Under the pieces are notes generated by a model. The model saw only the letters and a program-made list of their open reading frames with translations. It was not told the DNA's origin and made no database searches. From NCBI GenBank assembly GCA_014802265.1, contig JAAVCP010000024.1:1-55885 (forward strand): DNA of 55,885 nt, given 5' to 3'. This stretch comes from Bacteroides sp. (GTDB lineage: Bacteria; Bacteroidota; Bacteroidia; Bacteroidales; Muribaculaceae). The first letter of the stretch is position 1, and each line of letters begins with the position of its first letter. The position numbers and the translations under genes are program-made. Shown piece after piece: positions 1 through 7,056 of the stretch.

Positions 1-434
1 TCCACCACCACGCCGCCGCCCACATAGATGCCGATGTGGCCGTCCATCCACACGGCCTCGCCGGGGACGATCCCGGAAAAGTCAGTGGATACCTCCCGGC
101 AGCTGTCGATCATCTTCTTGGCATCGCAGTCTGGCACACCGTTGCAGGCGTACCCCGCGCCGCCATAGGTGCGGGACAAATCCCCGTTCCAGCCCCACAG
201 AATGCCTTTGATGAGGCCCACGCAGTCGAACAGAAAGCCCTTCCCCTTGATGGCGTTGGCGTAGGACAGCCAACTCTTGTTGGTCTGCGCGTTGGAGCCG
301 TTGGTGGTGGCTCTGGTAATCATCTTATCGTTGGCGGGCCACCCCCAGGGCCCCAGCATATAGCTGGTCTTGTAGTTCCTCGCGATGTTCAGCGCCTGGG
401 CGCAGAACATCGCTGCGGTCATGATGGTGCCCAT
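1..434 (-). CDS. Endolysin, NlpC/P60 type (cut by left window edge)
   Basis: N-terminal 144 or so residues of the lysin whose complete copy is at 38942-39730. Start ATG at 434, one base after the holin stop, with a GGAGG ribosome site inside the holin's last codons. The catalytic Cys motif (FDCVGLIKG) is present here; the C-terminal SLH-like part lies beyond the edge. See the full copy for domain notes. Confidence 0.9.
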   Translation of the reverse strand, partial: MGTIMTAAMFCAQALNIARNYKTSYMLGPWGWPANDKMITRATTNGSNAQTNKSWLSYANAIKGKGFLFDCVGLIKGILWGWNGDLSRTYGGAGYACNGVPDCDAKKMIDSCREVSTDFSGIVPGEAVWMDGHIGIYVGGGVVV

Positions 435-435
435 A

Positions 436-636
436 TCAGCCCTCCACCTCCGGCAGACCCGCCACGCTGGTGAGCAGGGACAGCACACCGGCCAGCACCG
501 ACGCGGACACCACCACGGGCCAGTCCACGGCTGACAACACCGCCGATGCGCCGATGGTGGCCACGGCGGTCTGCGCCATGGTCTTGACGGCCCGGATGGC
601 CGCCGCCTTCAGCCATTTCTTCATGTAGTTGTTCAT
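436..636 (-). CDS. Holin, phage r1t type
   Basis: 66-residue protein starting at an ATG eight bases after an AGGAGG site. Residues 1-20 are basic and amphipathic (MKKWLKAAAIRAVKT). Two short hydrophobic segments follow, about 21-40 and 44-60, with a loop between. The pattern MKxWLKAAAIRAxKTMAQTA and the ending SVAGLPEVEG are characteristic of the r1t holin family. It would form the membrane lesion that releases or activates the endolysin. It lies directly before the lysin and after an XhlA-like protein, a standard Firmicutes lysis cassette. Confidence 0.9.
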   Translation of the reverse strand: MNNYMKKWLKAAAIRAVKTMAQTAVATIGASAVLSAVDWPVVVSASVLAGVLSLLTSVAGLPEVEG

Positions 637-683
637 CTTGTGTACCTCCTGTATAATTTAACTTGCTGGTAACTTGCCGCGGA

Positions 684-986
684 TCACAGTCCAATCTTGG
701 CCAGCAGGAACGCAATCACGGCAGCGCACACCGCCCAAATCGCCTTTTCCACCAGTCCCTCCCACCGCTTGGCGGGTTTGGCTTGCTGGGCCTCCTGCCA
801 TTCCACCAGCTTGTCCAGTTTATCGTTCATTGCTGTCATTTTTTCGTCCCACCGGGCATCTCTTACAGCGCGGGATTCGCGCTCCTCGTAATACCCTTTG
901 CGGAATGCCTCCTCGCGCCTTTGCCCTTCCTCCAGGGCTTCCACGCGGGAAACCAGGGGGCAGTTGTCGGGGCAGTTGTCCGGCAT
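684..986 (-). CDS. XhlA-like haemolysin/holin accessory protein
   Basis: 100 residues from the ATG at 986 (AAGGAG upstream); longer in-frame extensions lack a ribosome site and run into the preceding gene. Residues 8-75 form a charged coiled coil (VSRVEALEEGQRREEAF...), followed by one C-terminal membrane span, about 80-98 (IWAVCAAVIAFLLAKIGL). This build is typical of the XhlA family, which in Bacillus phage-like elements acts with a holin in cell lysis. Here it sits just upstream of the r1t holin in the same transcript. Membrane-anchored by inference. Confidence 0.8.
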   Translation of the reverse strand: MPDNCPDNCPLVSRVEALEEGQRREEAFRKGYYEERESRAVRDARWDEKMTAMNDKLDKLVEWQEAQQAKPAKRWEGLVEKAIWAVCAAVIAFLLAKIGL

Positions 987-990
987 GGTA

Positions 991-1419
991 TCACTCCTTC
1001 TCATAAATTTCCCACACCTGTGGGTAAGCGTCCGGGCTCCACACGTTGCCGTCGATGGTGGAGCGGTACAGCGTTCCGTTGTAGTCCACAATGTCTCCGG
1101 CATTGTAGGCATCATGGGCCCCGGCGGGAGGGCTCCACACGGGATAGCCGTCCTCGGTCAGCCCCAGGGGCGTATACAGCGATGGGATCGTGCCCGGTTG
1201 CCACTCCGCCTGACTGGTGTGAGCCTGGGCAACTTTGTACAGCTGGGGGTCGCCCACGCTGTTGACGCCGTAGGTCAGGTACTCCCCTTCCGCATAGGCC
1301 CGATCAGGCGCCCAGGCCGGATAGACGGACGGGATCTCCAGTGCCGTGGTCTCATCCAGGGAAGTGGCGAACAGCTGGAGCGCCCGTCGGAGCTGGGCCG
1401 TGGCTTGTCGCTTATCCAT
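991..1419 (-). CDS. Tail-associated carbohydrate-binding-like protein
   Basis: 142 residues. After an N-terminal helix (1-30) come two repeats rich in Trp, Tyr and Gly: one near residues 32-70 (YPAWAPDRAYAEGEYLTYG, LYKVAQAHTS) and one near 94-138 (WSPPAGAHDAYNAGDIVDYNG, LYRSTIDGNVWSP). The W...Y..GD.V.Y.G..Y pattern resembles CBM5/12 chitin-binding modules found in phage tail proteins. It probably binds cell-wall glycan or decorates the fibre. The start ATG overlaps the stop of the 57-residue gene upstream by 8 bases, so the two are translationally coupled. Confidence 0.65.
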   Translation of the reverse strand: MDKRQATAQLRRALQLFATSLDETTALEIPSVYPAWAPDRAYAEGEYLTYGVNSVGDPQLYKVAQAHTSQAEWQPGTIPSLYTPLGLTEDGYPVWSPPAGAHDAYNAGDIVDYNGTLYRSTIDGNVWSPDAYPQVWEIYEKE

Positions 1420-1585
1420 CCTCGTTCACCCCCAACAAAATGTTCAGCAGTTCCTCGGCGGTGGGCCTCGGCGCGGGCTCTTCCTCCAGCAGCATCCCGG
1501 TGATGACACTGCGGTAGCGCCGTACACCGCCAACTTCCACCTCTACATAGCCCGCTTTGGGCGGCAGTTCAGGTTTTCTAATCAT
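1412..1585 (-). CDS. Small tail-module protein, unknown function
   Basis: 57-residue frame from ATG 1585 with an AAGGAGG site seven bases upstream. Sequence begins MIRKPELPPKAGYVEVEV and ends LLNILLGVNEDG. The acidic, proline-containing small protein just after the tail fibre recalls the XkdX-sized proteins at this place in Firmicutes phages, but I see no decisive motif. The stop overlaps the start of the carbohydrate-binding-like gene. Confidence 0.75.
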   Translation of the reverse strand: MIRKPELPPKAGYVEVEVGGVRRYRSVITGMLLEEEPAPRPTAEELLNILLGVNEDG

Positions 1586-1597
1586 CCGATTTCCTCC

Positions 1598-2956
1598 TTA
1601 CTTGGCCTTGATATAGGTGTAACAATTTCCGATATCGATTTTTGGCACAGCGCTGGTTGGTATGGAAATCAACTTGCCATCAATCGAAAAAGCCCCCAAA
1701 ACAGTGCCGCTCTGGAATTGCAGGCTCTGATACACGATCGAATACGCAGCCCCGGTCAAGTTAATGCGTTTCCATGTGCTTCCATCCAGCGGGTCCTCAC
1801 CGGACACACAGATCGAGACAGGTGTGCTTGATGTTTTGCTGCAGAAAAATGCGAGTTTTCCATTTACGTCAAAAACGCGAGTTGCGGCGGAAGAAGTCGA
1901 CGACGAGCTAACCAGTCCGATGCACTCAGCGTTGCCGGACTCGATGCCATGCAGGCAGATCAAAACCTCTTTGCTCGCCGGGCTGGTCACGCTGGGCCAA
2001 AACACTTTTCCGTCCTTATAAAGAGGAGGAGTTAAGGAATATCCGATGGTAGCAAGGCTGATTACGGATAGCCCGTTTTTATTGAGGGTCGGGGTGCGCG
2101 TCTGATATCCGCTGGCGGGAGACCTTGACCACGAAACTTCAAGAGACGCATCGCCCCAAAAGCGGATAAACACATACTTGTCTTCGTCCCGAACGAAGTT
2201 TACGGCGACGTAGTTGCCGCCACCAACGGCCGCAGTAACATACGATATGGTGGCTCCGCTGAAATTCGGGCTGTTCGACTGCAGCACCGCGCAGCGGCTG
2301 GAATCGGCCTTCACGAATGCGTAGTACTTCCCGTCCACATACTCTACGTGCATCACATCATTTATCGTGGCGCTGCCAATGGACGTATTGGAATCGCTCG
2401 GAGCGGTGAACGGCTGCTCACATACGGAAACTTTAGTCAAGTAATTGACACTGCCGTTTACACCAAACACAAAGAAAATCCACCGCCCATTTACATAGAA
2501 CGGCTTTGCGTAACAACATGATCCGATAGACGTAGATGTTATCGTCTTGAAATTGTCCGTCGACCAGTAGGCATAGTTGGTTTTTGCCGTAGCAGTGCTG
2601 TTTGACCCTGTTGTAAGCACCTGGTGGGTTCCGTCTGAGGCGTAAAATTTGGCGTAGTTTGTGGAGGACAATCCGCTTATCGTATCTACCGTCTTTGATT
2701 CGGCCATGGCCTCCAGCCCAGGCAGCATCCCCGCCAGCTCCGGGTACTCAGATGTATCCAGCGGCTCCCCGTTGCACAGCAGCCAGTCGTCGCCCAGATC
2801 GGTGCGCAGCGTGGACAGGATGTCGCCGACCTTGAAAGGGGACGCAACGTCCGCCACGGCACCATCCAGCTTCTCAAAATTCTTGCTTAGCTTGGAAACC
2901 TCCAGCGGGTCAGTCCCCTCAGGCAGCCAAAGCTTCAGCTTTTCACTCTGTCTCAT
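1598..2956 (-). CDS. Tail fibre / receptor-binding protein candidate
   Basis: 452 residues. Residues 42-80 (VGDILSTLRTDLGDDWLLCNG...YPELAGMLPG) resemble the phage tail-collar motif, in which a Trp and CNG/CDG precede YP.L. The rest is a beta-rich, Ser/Thr-rich chain with repeated Y/W-DG-K blades (VDGKYYAFVK, YKDGKVFWPSV, FDVNGKLAFF, FSIDGKLISI), suggesting a beta-propeller or sialidase-like fold. Position at the end of the tail module and lower GC than its neighbours fit a host-range protein exchanged between phages. Its start overlaps the end of the upstream gene by 14 bases. Receptor binding is inference. Confidence 0.7.
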   Translation of the reverse strand: MRQSEKLKLWLPEGTDPLEVSKLSKNFEKLDGAVADVASPFKVGDILSTLRTDLGDDWLLCNGEPLDTSEYPELAGMLPGLEAMAESKTVDTISGLSSTNYAKFYASDGTHQVLTTGSNSTATAKTNYAYWSTDNFKTITSTSIGSCCYAKPFYVNGRWIFFVFGVNGSVNYLTKVSVCEQPFTAPSDSNTSIGSATINDVMHVEYVDGKYYAFVKADSSRCAVLQSNSPNFSGATISYVTAAVGGGNYVAVNFVRDEDKYVFIRFWGDASLEVSWSRSPASGYQTRTPTLNKNGLSVISLATIGYSLTPPLYKDGKVFWPSVTSPASKEVLICLHGIESGNAECIGLVSSSSTSSAATRVFDVNGKLAFFCSKTSSTPVSICVSGEDPLDGSTWKRINLTGAAYSIVYQSLQFQSGTVLGAFSIDGKLISIPTSAVPKIDIGNCYTYIKAK

Positions 2957-3548
2957 GCGATCCGCCCTTTCTCAGCGCCGCCGCCTCATCCCAGGTCAGC
3001 GGCTTCGCGCCGTCCCATGTTTTTCTCAGTGCCTTTGCCAGATTCCAGGTGGCCTTGGAGCGGAACAACAGCATGGTTTTTCCATCCCCATACAGTCTCA
3101 AGGATTCCGGCTCCCAGCCCAGATTTTCCCCGGCCAGCGTCACAGTGATATCCGCGTCGCCCGTGGAACCGATAAACAACTGAGCCAGCGCCGCATTCGC
3201 GTTTTCCACGCTGATTTCCGTCATGTCATAAATCAGGACGCCGTTCTCTTCCTTCCACGGCTGGGTTGACGTCCAGAACAGGTTCTCCCGCCCTTTCCCG
3301 GTCAAAAAAACCAGCAGCCGGGGAAGGTGGCGGCACTCTGTCACCGTCACGCCCAGTCCAGGGGAGGCGGTCTCATCCAGCTGGAGGTAGCCATAGCTAC
3401 CAACGGACGGCAGCACCTGGCGGCTCTCGAACACCGGCCACGCCCGGATCAATGCGTACAGGTTCCACTCAATGGCGTTGGCTCTGTCGGTGTTCAGCGG
3501 ATCGTCTGGGGCAGGCAGATATGGAATGCCAAAGGATACATCAATCAT
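2943..3548 (-). CDS. Tail tip/baseplate-associated protein
   Basis: 201 residues, ATG at 3548 with AGGAGG six bases upstream and a 4-base overlap with the preceding gene. N-terminus MIDVSFGIPYLPAPDDPLNTDRAN; the middle looks beta-rich. The last 30 residues carry WDGAKPLTWDEAA, which is shared with the C-terminus of the next gene upstream and encoded by an identical 39-bp DNA stretch. No enzymatic motif seen. Position between the long tail-tip protein and the fibre suggests a structural connector. Confidence 0.7.
   Translation of the reverse strand: MIDVSFGIPYLPAPDDPLNTDRANAIEWNLYALIRAWPVFESRQVLPSVGSYGYLQLDETASPGLGVTVTECRHLPRLLVFLTGKGRENLFWTSTQPWKEENGVLIYDMTEISVENANAALAQLFIGSTGDADITVTLAGENLGWEPESLRLYGDGKTMLLFRSKATWNLAKALRKTWDGAKPLTWDEAAALRKGGSHETE
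2979..3017. repeat. 39-bp direct repeat, copy 1 (C-terminal linker motif)
   Basis: Identical to 3563-3601 with no mismatch. Both encode the WDGAKPLTWDEAA motif at the C-terminus of adjacent tail proteins, 584 bp apart. The flanks differ on both sides, so the repeat is sharply bounded. Confidence 0.9.
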
Positions 3549-4405
3549 ACCGCGCCTCCTCTCGCCGCCTCATCCCAGGTCAGCGGCTTCGCGCCGTCCC
3601 AAAGGCCGTATTTTGTGCACGCCTCGTCCCAGGTCATGAAGGGCGACCAACGCACCGCGCACGTCCCGGCGGTGACGTCATAGTCATAGCGCAGTGTGGC
3701 GGACAGAGTAAATGTGGCGTCGGTCACCGCGTCCGCGCCGCAGGATATCTTGAGTGCCGACAGGGCGTTGCCGATATCCGGGTACGGGCCCCTGACATAA
3801 TCCAGCACGGCTTCCCAGCCGGTGTCCGATTCGGACACAACCCAGGCGACGCCCGCCGCTGTGACCGATGACGGGCAGACGGCGGTGATGCGCAGCTCCA
3901 GCAGGCCCACGCTGTCCAGCACAGTGCAGAAATCTCCTGGTCTGATCTCCCGGTCTGGAGGGATATATCCATTCCCGTCCGGGTCGTACCTGGCCAGGAC
4001 TGCCGCACGGAAACGCCGCGCCGCCACCCAAAGGCGGTTAATGTTCTCCAGGTGGACAAACCACGGCAGCGGGTCAGCGTAGTCGTAGTCAATCCATACG
4101 GTGTCACTCCACCGCTTCCAGTGAGTGACCATACCGTTTTCATCAAACTCCACCGGCACCGCGTGGGGCACCACGGTGGGCACATAGACGCTTTCCCGCT
4201 GGGCGTCCTTCATCCGGGCGTCGATATACTCCATGGCGCCCACCACCCGGTTCATGTCCGTGGGGCCGTAGCCGCCTTTTAAGCCGCCCAGATAGGCTTC
4301 CCGATCGGCCTGAGTCATCTTATCCCAGCCCTTGGCGCAAAGCTCCCTGGCCCGCCTTGCGTCATCCTGGACGCGGTCTGTGATGAGAGTATCAAGTATT
4401 GACAT
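3545..4405 (-). CDS. Tail tip/baseplate-like protein
   Basis: 286 residues from ATG 4405, nine bases after GGAGG; an upstream TTG at 4411 would be too close to that site. The first 95 residues are helical and charged (VQDDARRARELCAKGWDKMTQADREAYLGG). A central region contains the WFVHLENINRLW and RYDPDGNGYIP segments; the rest is beta-like. It ends with two TWDEA motifs, the second (WDGAKPLTWDEAA) shared with the following gene. Start lies inside the end of the preceding 750-residue gene. Organisation suggests a baseplate or tail-tip component; no family assigned. Confidence 0.7.
   Translation of the reverse strand: MSILDTLITDRVQDDARRARELCAKGWDKMTQADREAYLGGLKGGYGPTDMNRVVGAMEYIDARMKDAQRESVYVPTVVPHAVPVEFDENGMVTHWKRWSDTVWIDYDYADPLPWFVHLENINRLWVAARRFRAAVLARYDPDGNGYIPPDREIRPGDFCTVLDSVGLLELRITAVCPSSVTAAGVAWVVSESDTGWEAVLDYVRGPYPDIGNALSALKISCGADAVTDATFTLSATLRYDYDVTAGTCAVRWSPFMTWDEACTKYGLWDGAKPLTWDEAARGGAV
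3563..3601. repeat. 39-bp direct repeat, copy 2
   Basis: Partner of 2979-3017. Encodes the second of two tandem TWDEA motifs at the end of the 286-residue tail protein. Confidence 0.9.
3822..3838. repeat. Dispersed 17-bp palindrome, site 1
   Basis: GTGTCCGATTCGGACAC: perfect 8-bp arms around a central T. Lies inside the tail-tip gene, encoding SESDT. One of six related sites in the circle (13209, 17183, 24281, 25778, 33040). Function unknown. Confidence 0.85.
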
Positions 4406-6644
4406 TTTCAATTACCTCCGGCGGATCCCAGTAAATGATGGCGCATCCGGTCGCGCCCTCCTGGCCCGGCTTACCCTCCGTTGGTTCGCGCTCCCAAATC
4501 TCCTCGTTCTCCCAGTGGCCGGGGCCGGGATGATTGGGATCCACGCCCCATCCGCCCTCGCTGTAGCCGCCGGGGTAGACGTATCCGTCATCATAGTACC
4601 AGTGTCCGCGAACGTACCAGCTCCCGGCGCTGCCGCCCTGGCCGCCCATGCCGCCGTCCCCGGAACCCGGCCTTGGGCCGTTTACGCCGGTGCGCCCGTA
4701 CACGTCCCCGGTGGCCACATCCACATAACCGTTGGGGTACGTCTTGCCGTTGGCGCTGGAGTAGCGCCACAGGGTGGTAGGCCCATAAGTTTGCGGCACA
4801 ACGATCTGAATGACCTGGCCGGGGTTTACGTCGATGACGCCTTCCCAGACCGCGCCGCCGGCGCCAGGTGCGCCGTCCCTGCCCCAGCCGCCGTTGTCCG
4901 CCTGAGCGAAGAGGTATTCGCCCATATACTGATTTGTGTTGTTGTTCCACTGCCCGTCCCCGCCCCAGCCGCCGCTTACGCCATGCTCAACCAGCACAAC
5001 GCGGATTTGATACACGCCGGGGGGGACTATGAACTGGCCGGATTCCAGAAATTGCACCCGCTCCCGGAACAGGAACAGACCGTTGCCCCGGACAAAGGTG
5101 CTGGCGCAATTTTTCAGAACGCCGCCGGATATGGACAGCTCCTGTTTGATCCGGCGGGCGGATACAGCATTGCCCTCCGCCAGCCAGATGACGTCCACGT
5201 CCCCGATCTCGCTGGACGGGTCGCCGCGTCCAACGGTGTCCAGTTTGTTACCGCCATAAAAGGCCAGCAGCGCCCGGGCTCGTTCCAGCCGCTTCCCCTC
5301 CGGGATAAACGGATTATCGATCTCTACGGTATTGCCGCAGGCCGGGGCGGTGCCATCAATGGTGTAGCCGTTTACGGTGATCGCCGCCACATCGCCGTTG
5401 GCGGACATGGTGGGATATTTGTTGAGATTGCGCAGGGTGAGCTTGTTGCCCTCGTTCCACATCGGCTCAGCGGCGAGATAACCCGTGGTTTGATCCGCCC
5501 GGGGCCATGTCCCGGTGGCCATGCACACATAGCGCAGGATCTCACCGCAGGTCATTCCGGCGGCATCCTTCTCCGGGATGGTCACAGGCAAATCCGCATA
5601 GCCCGGATCCACGCGGACGCGGCGGGTAAAGTTCTCCCCCAACTGTCCCGCCAGGGCCTCCAGCCAGCCCTTCAGCGTGGTGGGGGACGGCCCTTTCGAA
5701 ATGTACATACGGTTGACCAGCAGGCCGATGATGTCCACCAGATCCCACCGCATGGTGAGGTCGTTGCTGCCGGTCATCCAGCCGCCGTTTGCCTGGTAGA
5801 ATACACCCAGCTTTTTGTATTCCACCGTTCCGTCCGGCAGCTCCGGGCCCATGTACAGCTCGATACCCTGCCGATCCTCCAGCATGAGAAAAATGCCGTC
5901 CTTGGTGCGGGGATCAAACCGGCGATCCTGGTTGTCCATTTTGATGGAGGCGGTGCCGTATGGAAGGGTCACGCAGGACGGGTCTCCCTGCATCTTCACG
6001 CTGAGCCCCGATTTTTCGATTTCGCGGCCTGTCCAGATCTCATACACGCCGGGGACGATCTCCACCACCCGCATCCGCCGCCCGGGAAGGCTCCACCTGG
6101 TGACGGTCACTCGGATGGCATCCGGATTATTTACCCGAAATCCGATAATGGAACAGTGTGATTTGGTGTTGCCCGTCACGGTCGTGGTGTGGTACGCCAC
6201 GCCCTCGCTGAGCACTTCCACTGTGAAATCCGCCGCCACGCCGTCCTCCAGGCGGTCTGAAAACGCCACGGCGCAGGCTTGGAGGACGCCCACATTTTGA
6301 AAGTCGATCTGCGCCCACTGGGGAACGGGAAATACGCCGTCCTCCCCGGACAGCGCCGCCCCCACAAGTCCGGCCTCCCAGTCCCGTGTGGCGGCGTCCT
6401 CAGGGCGAAGGATATATGAGCCGTCTAAGGTCCAGCGGTTGGGCTCCATGCTGGCGTAGTGGGCATTGAGGGCAAAGATCTTGTCCCACACCTGCTCCGG
6501 CCTGGAGATCCCCGGCTCCTGTTCGCTTCCGGTGGCGTCGCCCTGCACCATATCGGGATCCTCAATGTCCACCACGGCCTGGACGTGCATCCGGCGTCCG
6601 TCCGCCACAATGGCTTCCTTGTAGGCGTCGCTGGACTCAATCAC
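4392..6644 (-). CDS. Tail tip protein (prophage tail, Gly-rich C-terminus)
   Basis: 750 residues from a GTG at 6644 with GGAGGTGG upstream, overlapping the stop of the Dit-like gene. N-terminus IESSDAYKEAIVADGRRMHVQAVV is typical of tail-tip proteins that follow the distal tail gene in Firmicutes siphophages. The N-terminal 330 residues are beta-rich. A middle region (about 330-560) is mixed. The last 170 residues are very rich in Gly, Trp and Asn (GGWGGDGQWNNNTNQYMGE, GGMGGQGGSAG), like the glycine-rich adhesin parts of phage receptor-binding proteins. It likely forms the tail tip and contacts the cell surface. Confidence 0.75.
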   Translation of the reverse strand: MIESSDAYKEAIVADGRRMHVQAVVDIEDPDMVQGDATGSEQEPGISRPEQVWDKIFALNAHYASMEPNRWTLDGSYILRPEDAATRDWEAGLVGAALSGEDGVFPVPQWAQIDFQNVGVLQACAVAFSDRLEDGVAADFTVEVLSEGVAYHTTTVTGNTKSHCSIIGFRVNNPDAIRVTVTRWSLPGRRMRVVEIVPGVYEIWTGREIEKSGLSVKMQGDPSCVTLPYGTASIKMDNQDRRFDPRTKDGIFLMLEDRQGIELYMGPELPDGTVEYKKLGVFYQANGGWMTGSNDLTMRWDLVDIIGLLVNRMYISKGPSPTTLKGWLEALAGQLGENFTRRVRVDPGYADLPVTIPEKDAAGMTCGEILRYVCMATGTWPRADQTTGYLAAEPMWNEGNKLTLRNLNKYPTMSANGDVAAITVNGYTIDGTAPACGNTVEIDNPFIPEGKRLERARALLAFYGGNKLDTVGRGDPSSEIGDVDVIWLAEGNAVSARRIKQELSISGGVLKNCASTFVRGNGLFLFRERVQFLESGQFIVPPGVYQIRVVLVEHGVSGGWGGDGQWNNNTNQYMGEYLFAQADNGGWGRDGAPGAGGAVWEGVIDVNPGQVIQIVVPQTYGPTTLWRYSSANGKTYPNGYVDVATGDVYGRTGVNGPRPGSGDGGMGGQGGSAGSWYVRGHWYYDDGYVYPGGYSEGGWGVDPNHPGPGHWENEEIWEREPTEGKPGQEGATGCAIIYWDPPEVIENVNT

Positions 6645-7050
6645 TGGGCTCCACCTCCCGCAGGGTCAGAGAGAATTCGCCCCACAAAGGAACGGGCGGA
6701 TTACCCTTTCCCCAAGCGAACTTGGGATAATTAAACTTCGTGACCCAGAACCGAGAGCGGATCAGAGTCCCGTCCGAATCCGGGGTGAGAAACGCGCAGG
6801 TGATGGGCGTCCGCTTGCCCTTCTCACAGGCGGCAATGACCCGGTTTTTCATCTCCGTCTTGAAATAACCGTACTCGTAGCCCAGCACCCACACATTGCC
6901 CCGCAGCTCCCGCACCTGCCGCCCGGTGACCATTTCCACATCCTCGCTCAGCGGGGTGAGCTGGGCGGAATACCCGTCTTTACTGCTCTCCGGCAGAATC
7001 AGGTTGTCACCGTCCACGTCCAGGATGAGTTGTGTTAGGCCCATGAGCAT
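6637..7050 (-). CDS. Distal tail (Dit-like) protein candidate
   Basis: 137 residues; ATG 7050 follows AGAGGTGAT, an almost perfect anti-16S match. Sequence MLMGLTQLILDVDGDNLILPES... with a beta-rich C-terminal half (RSRFWVTKFNYPKFAWG, PLWGEFSLTLREV). A short protein between the tape measure and the long tail-tip gene occupies the Dit position of siphophages, where a ring joins tube and tip. Shorter than classical Dit proteins (about 250 residues), so the assignment rests on order and on beta content. Confidence 0.6.
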   Translation of the reverse strand: MLMGLTQLILDVDGDNLILPESSKDGYSAQLTPLSEDVEMVTGRQVRELRGNVWVLGYEYGYFKTEMKNRVIAACEKGKRTPITCAFLTPDSDGTLIRSRFWVTKFNYPKFAWGKGNPPVPLWGEFSLTLREVEPSD

Positions 7051-7056
7051 AGGGGA

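Noticed and set aside
4332..6161. 609-codon plus-strand open frame
   Set aside because: Antisense of the tail-tip gene; Ala/Gly/His-rich shadow composition, no ribosome site, and the minus frame has clear protein character.
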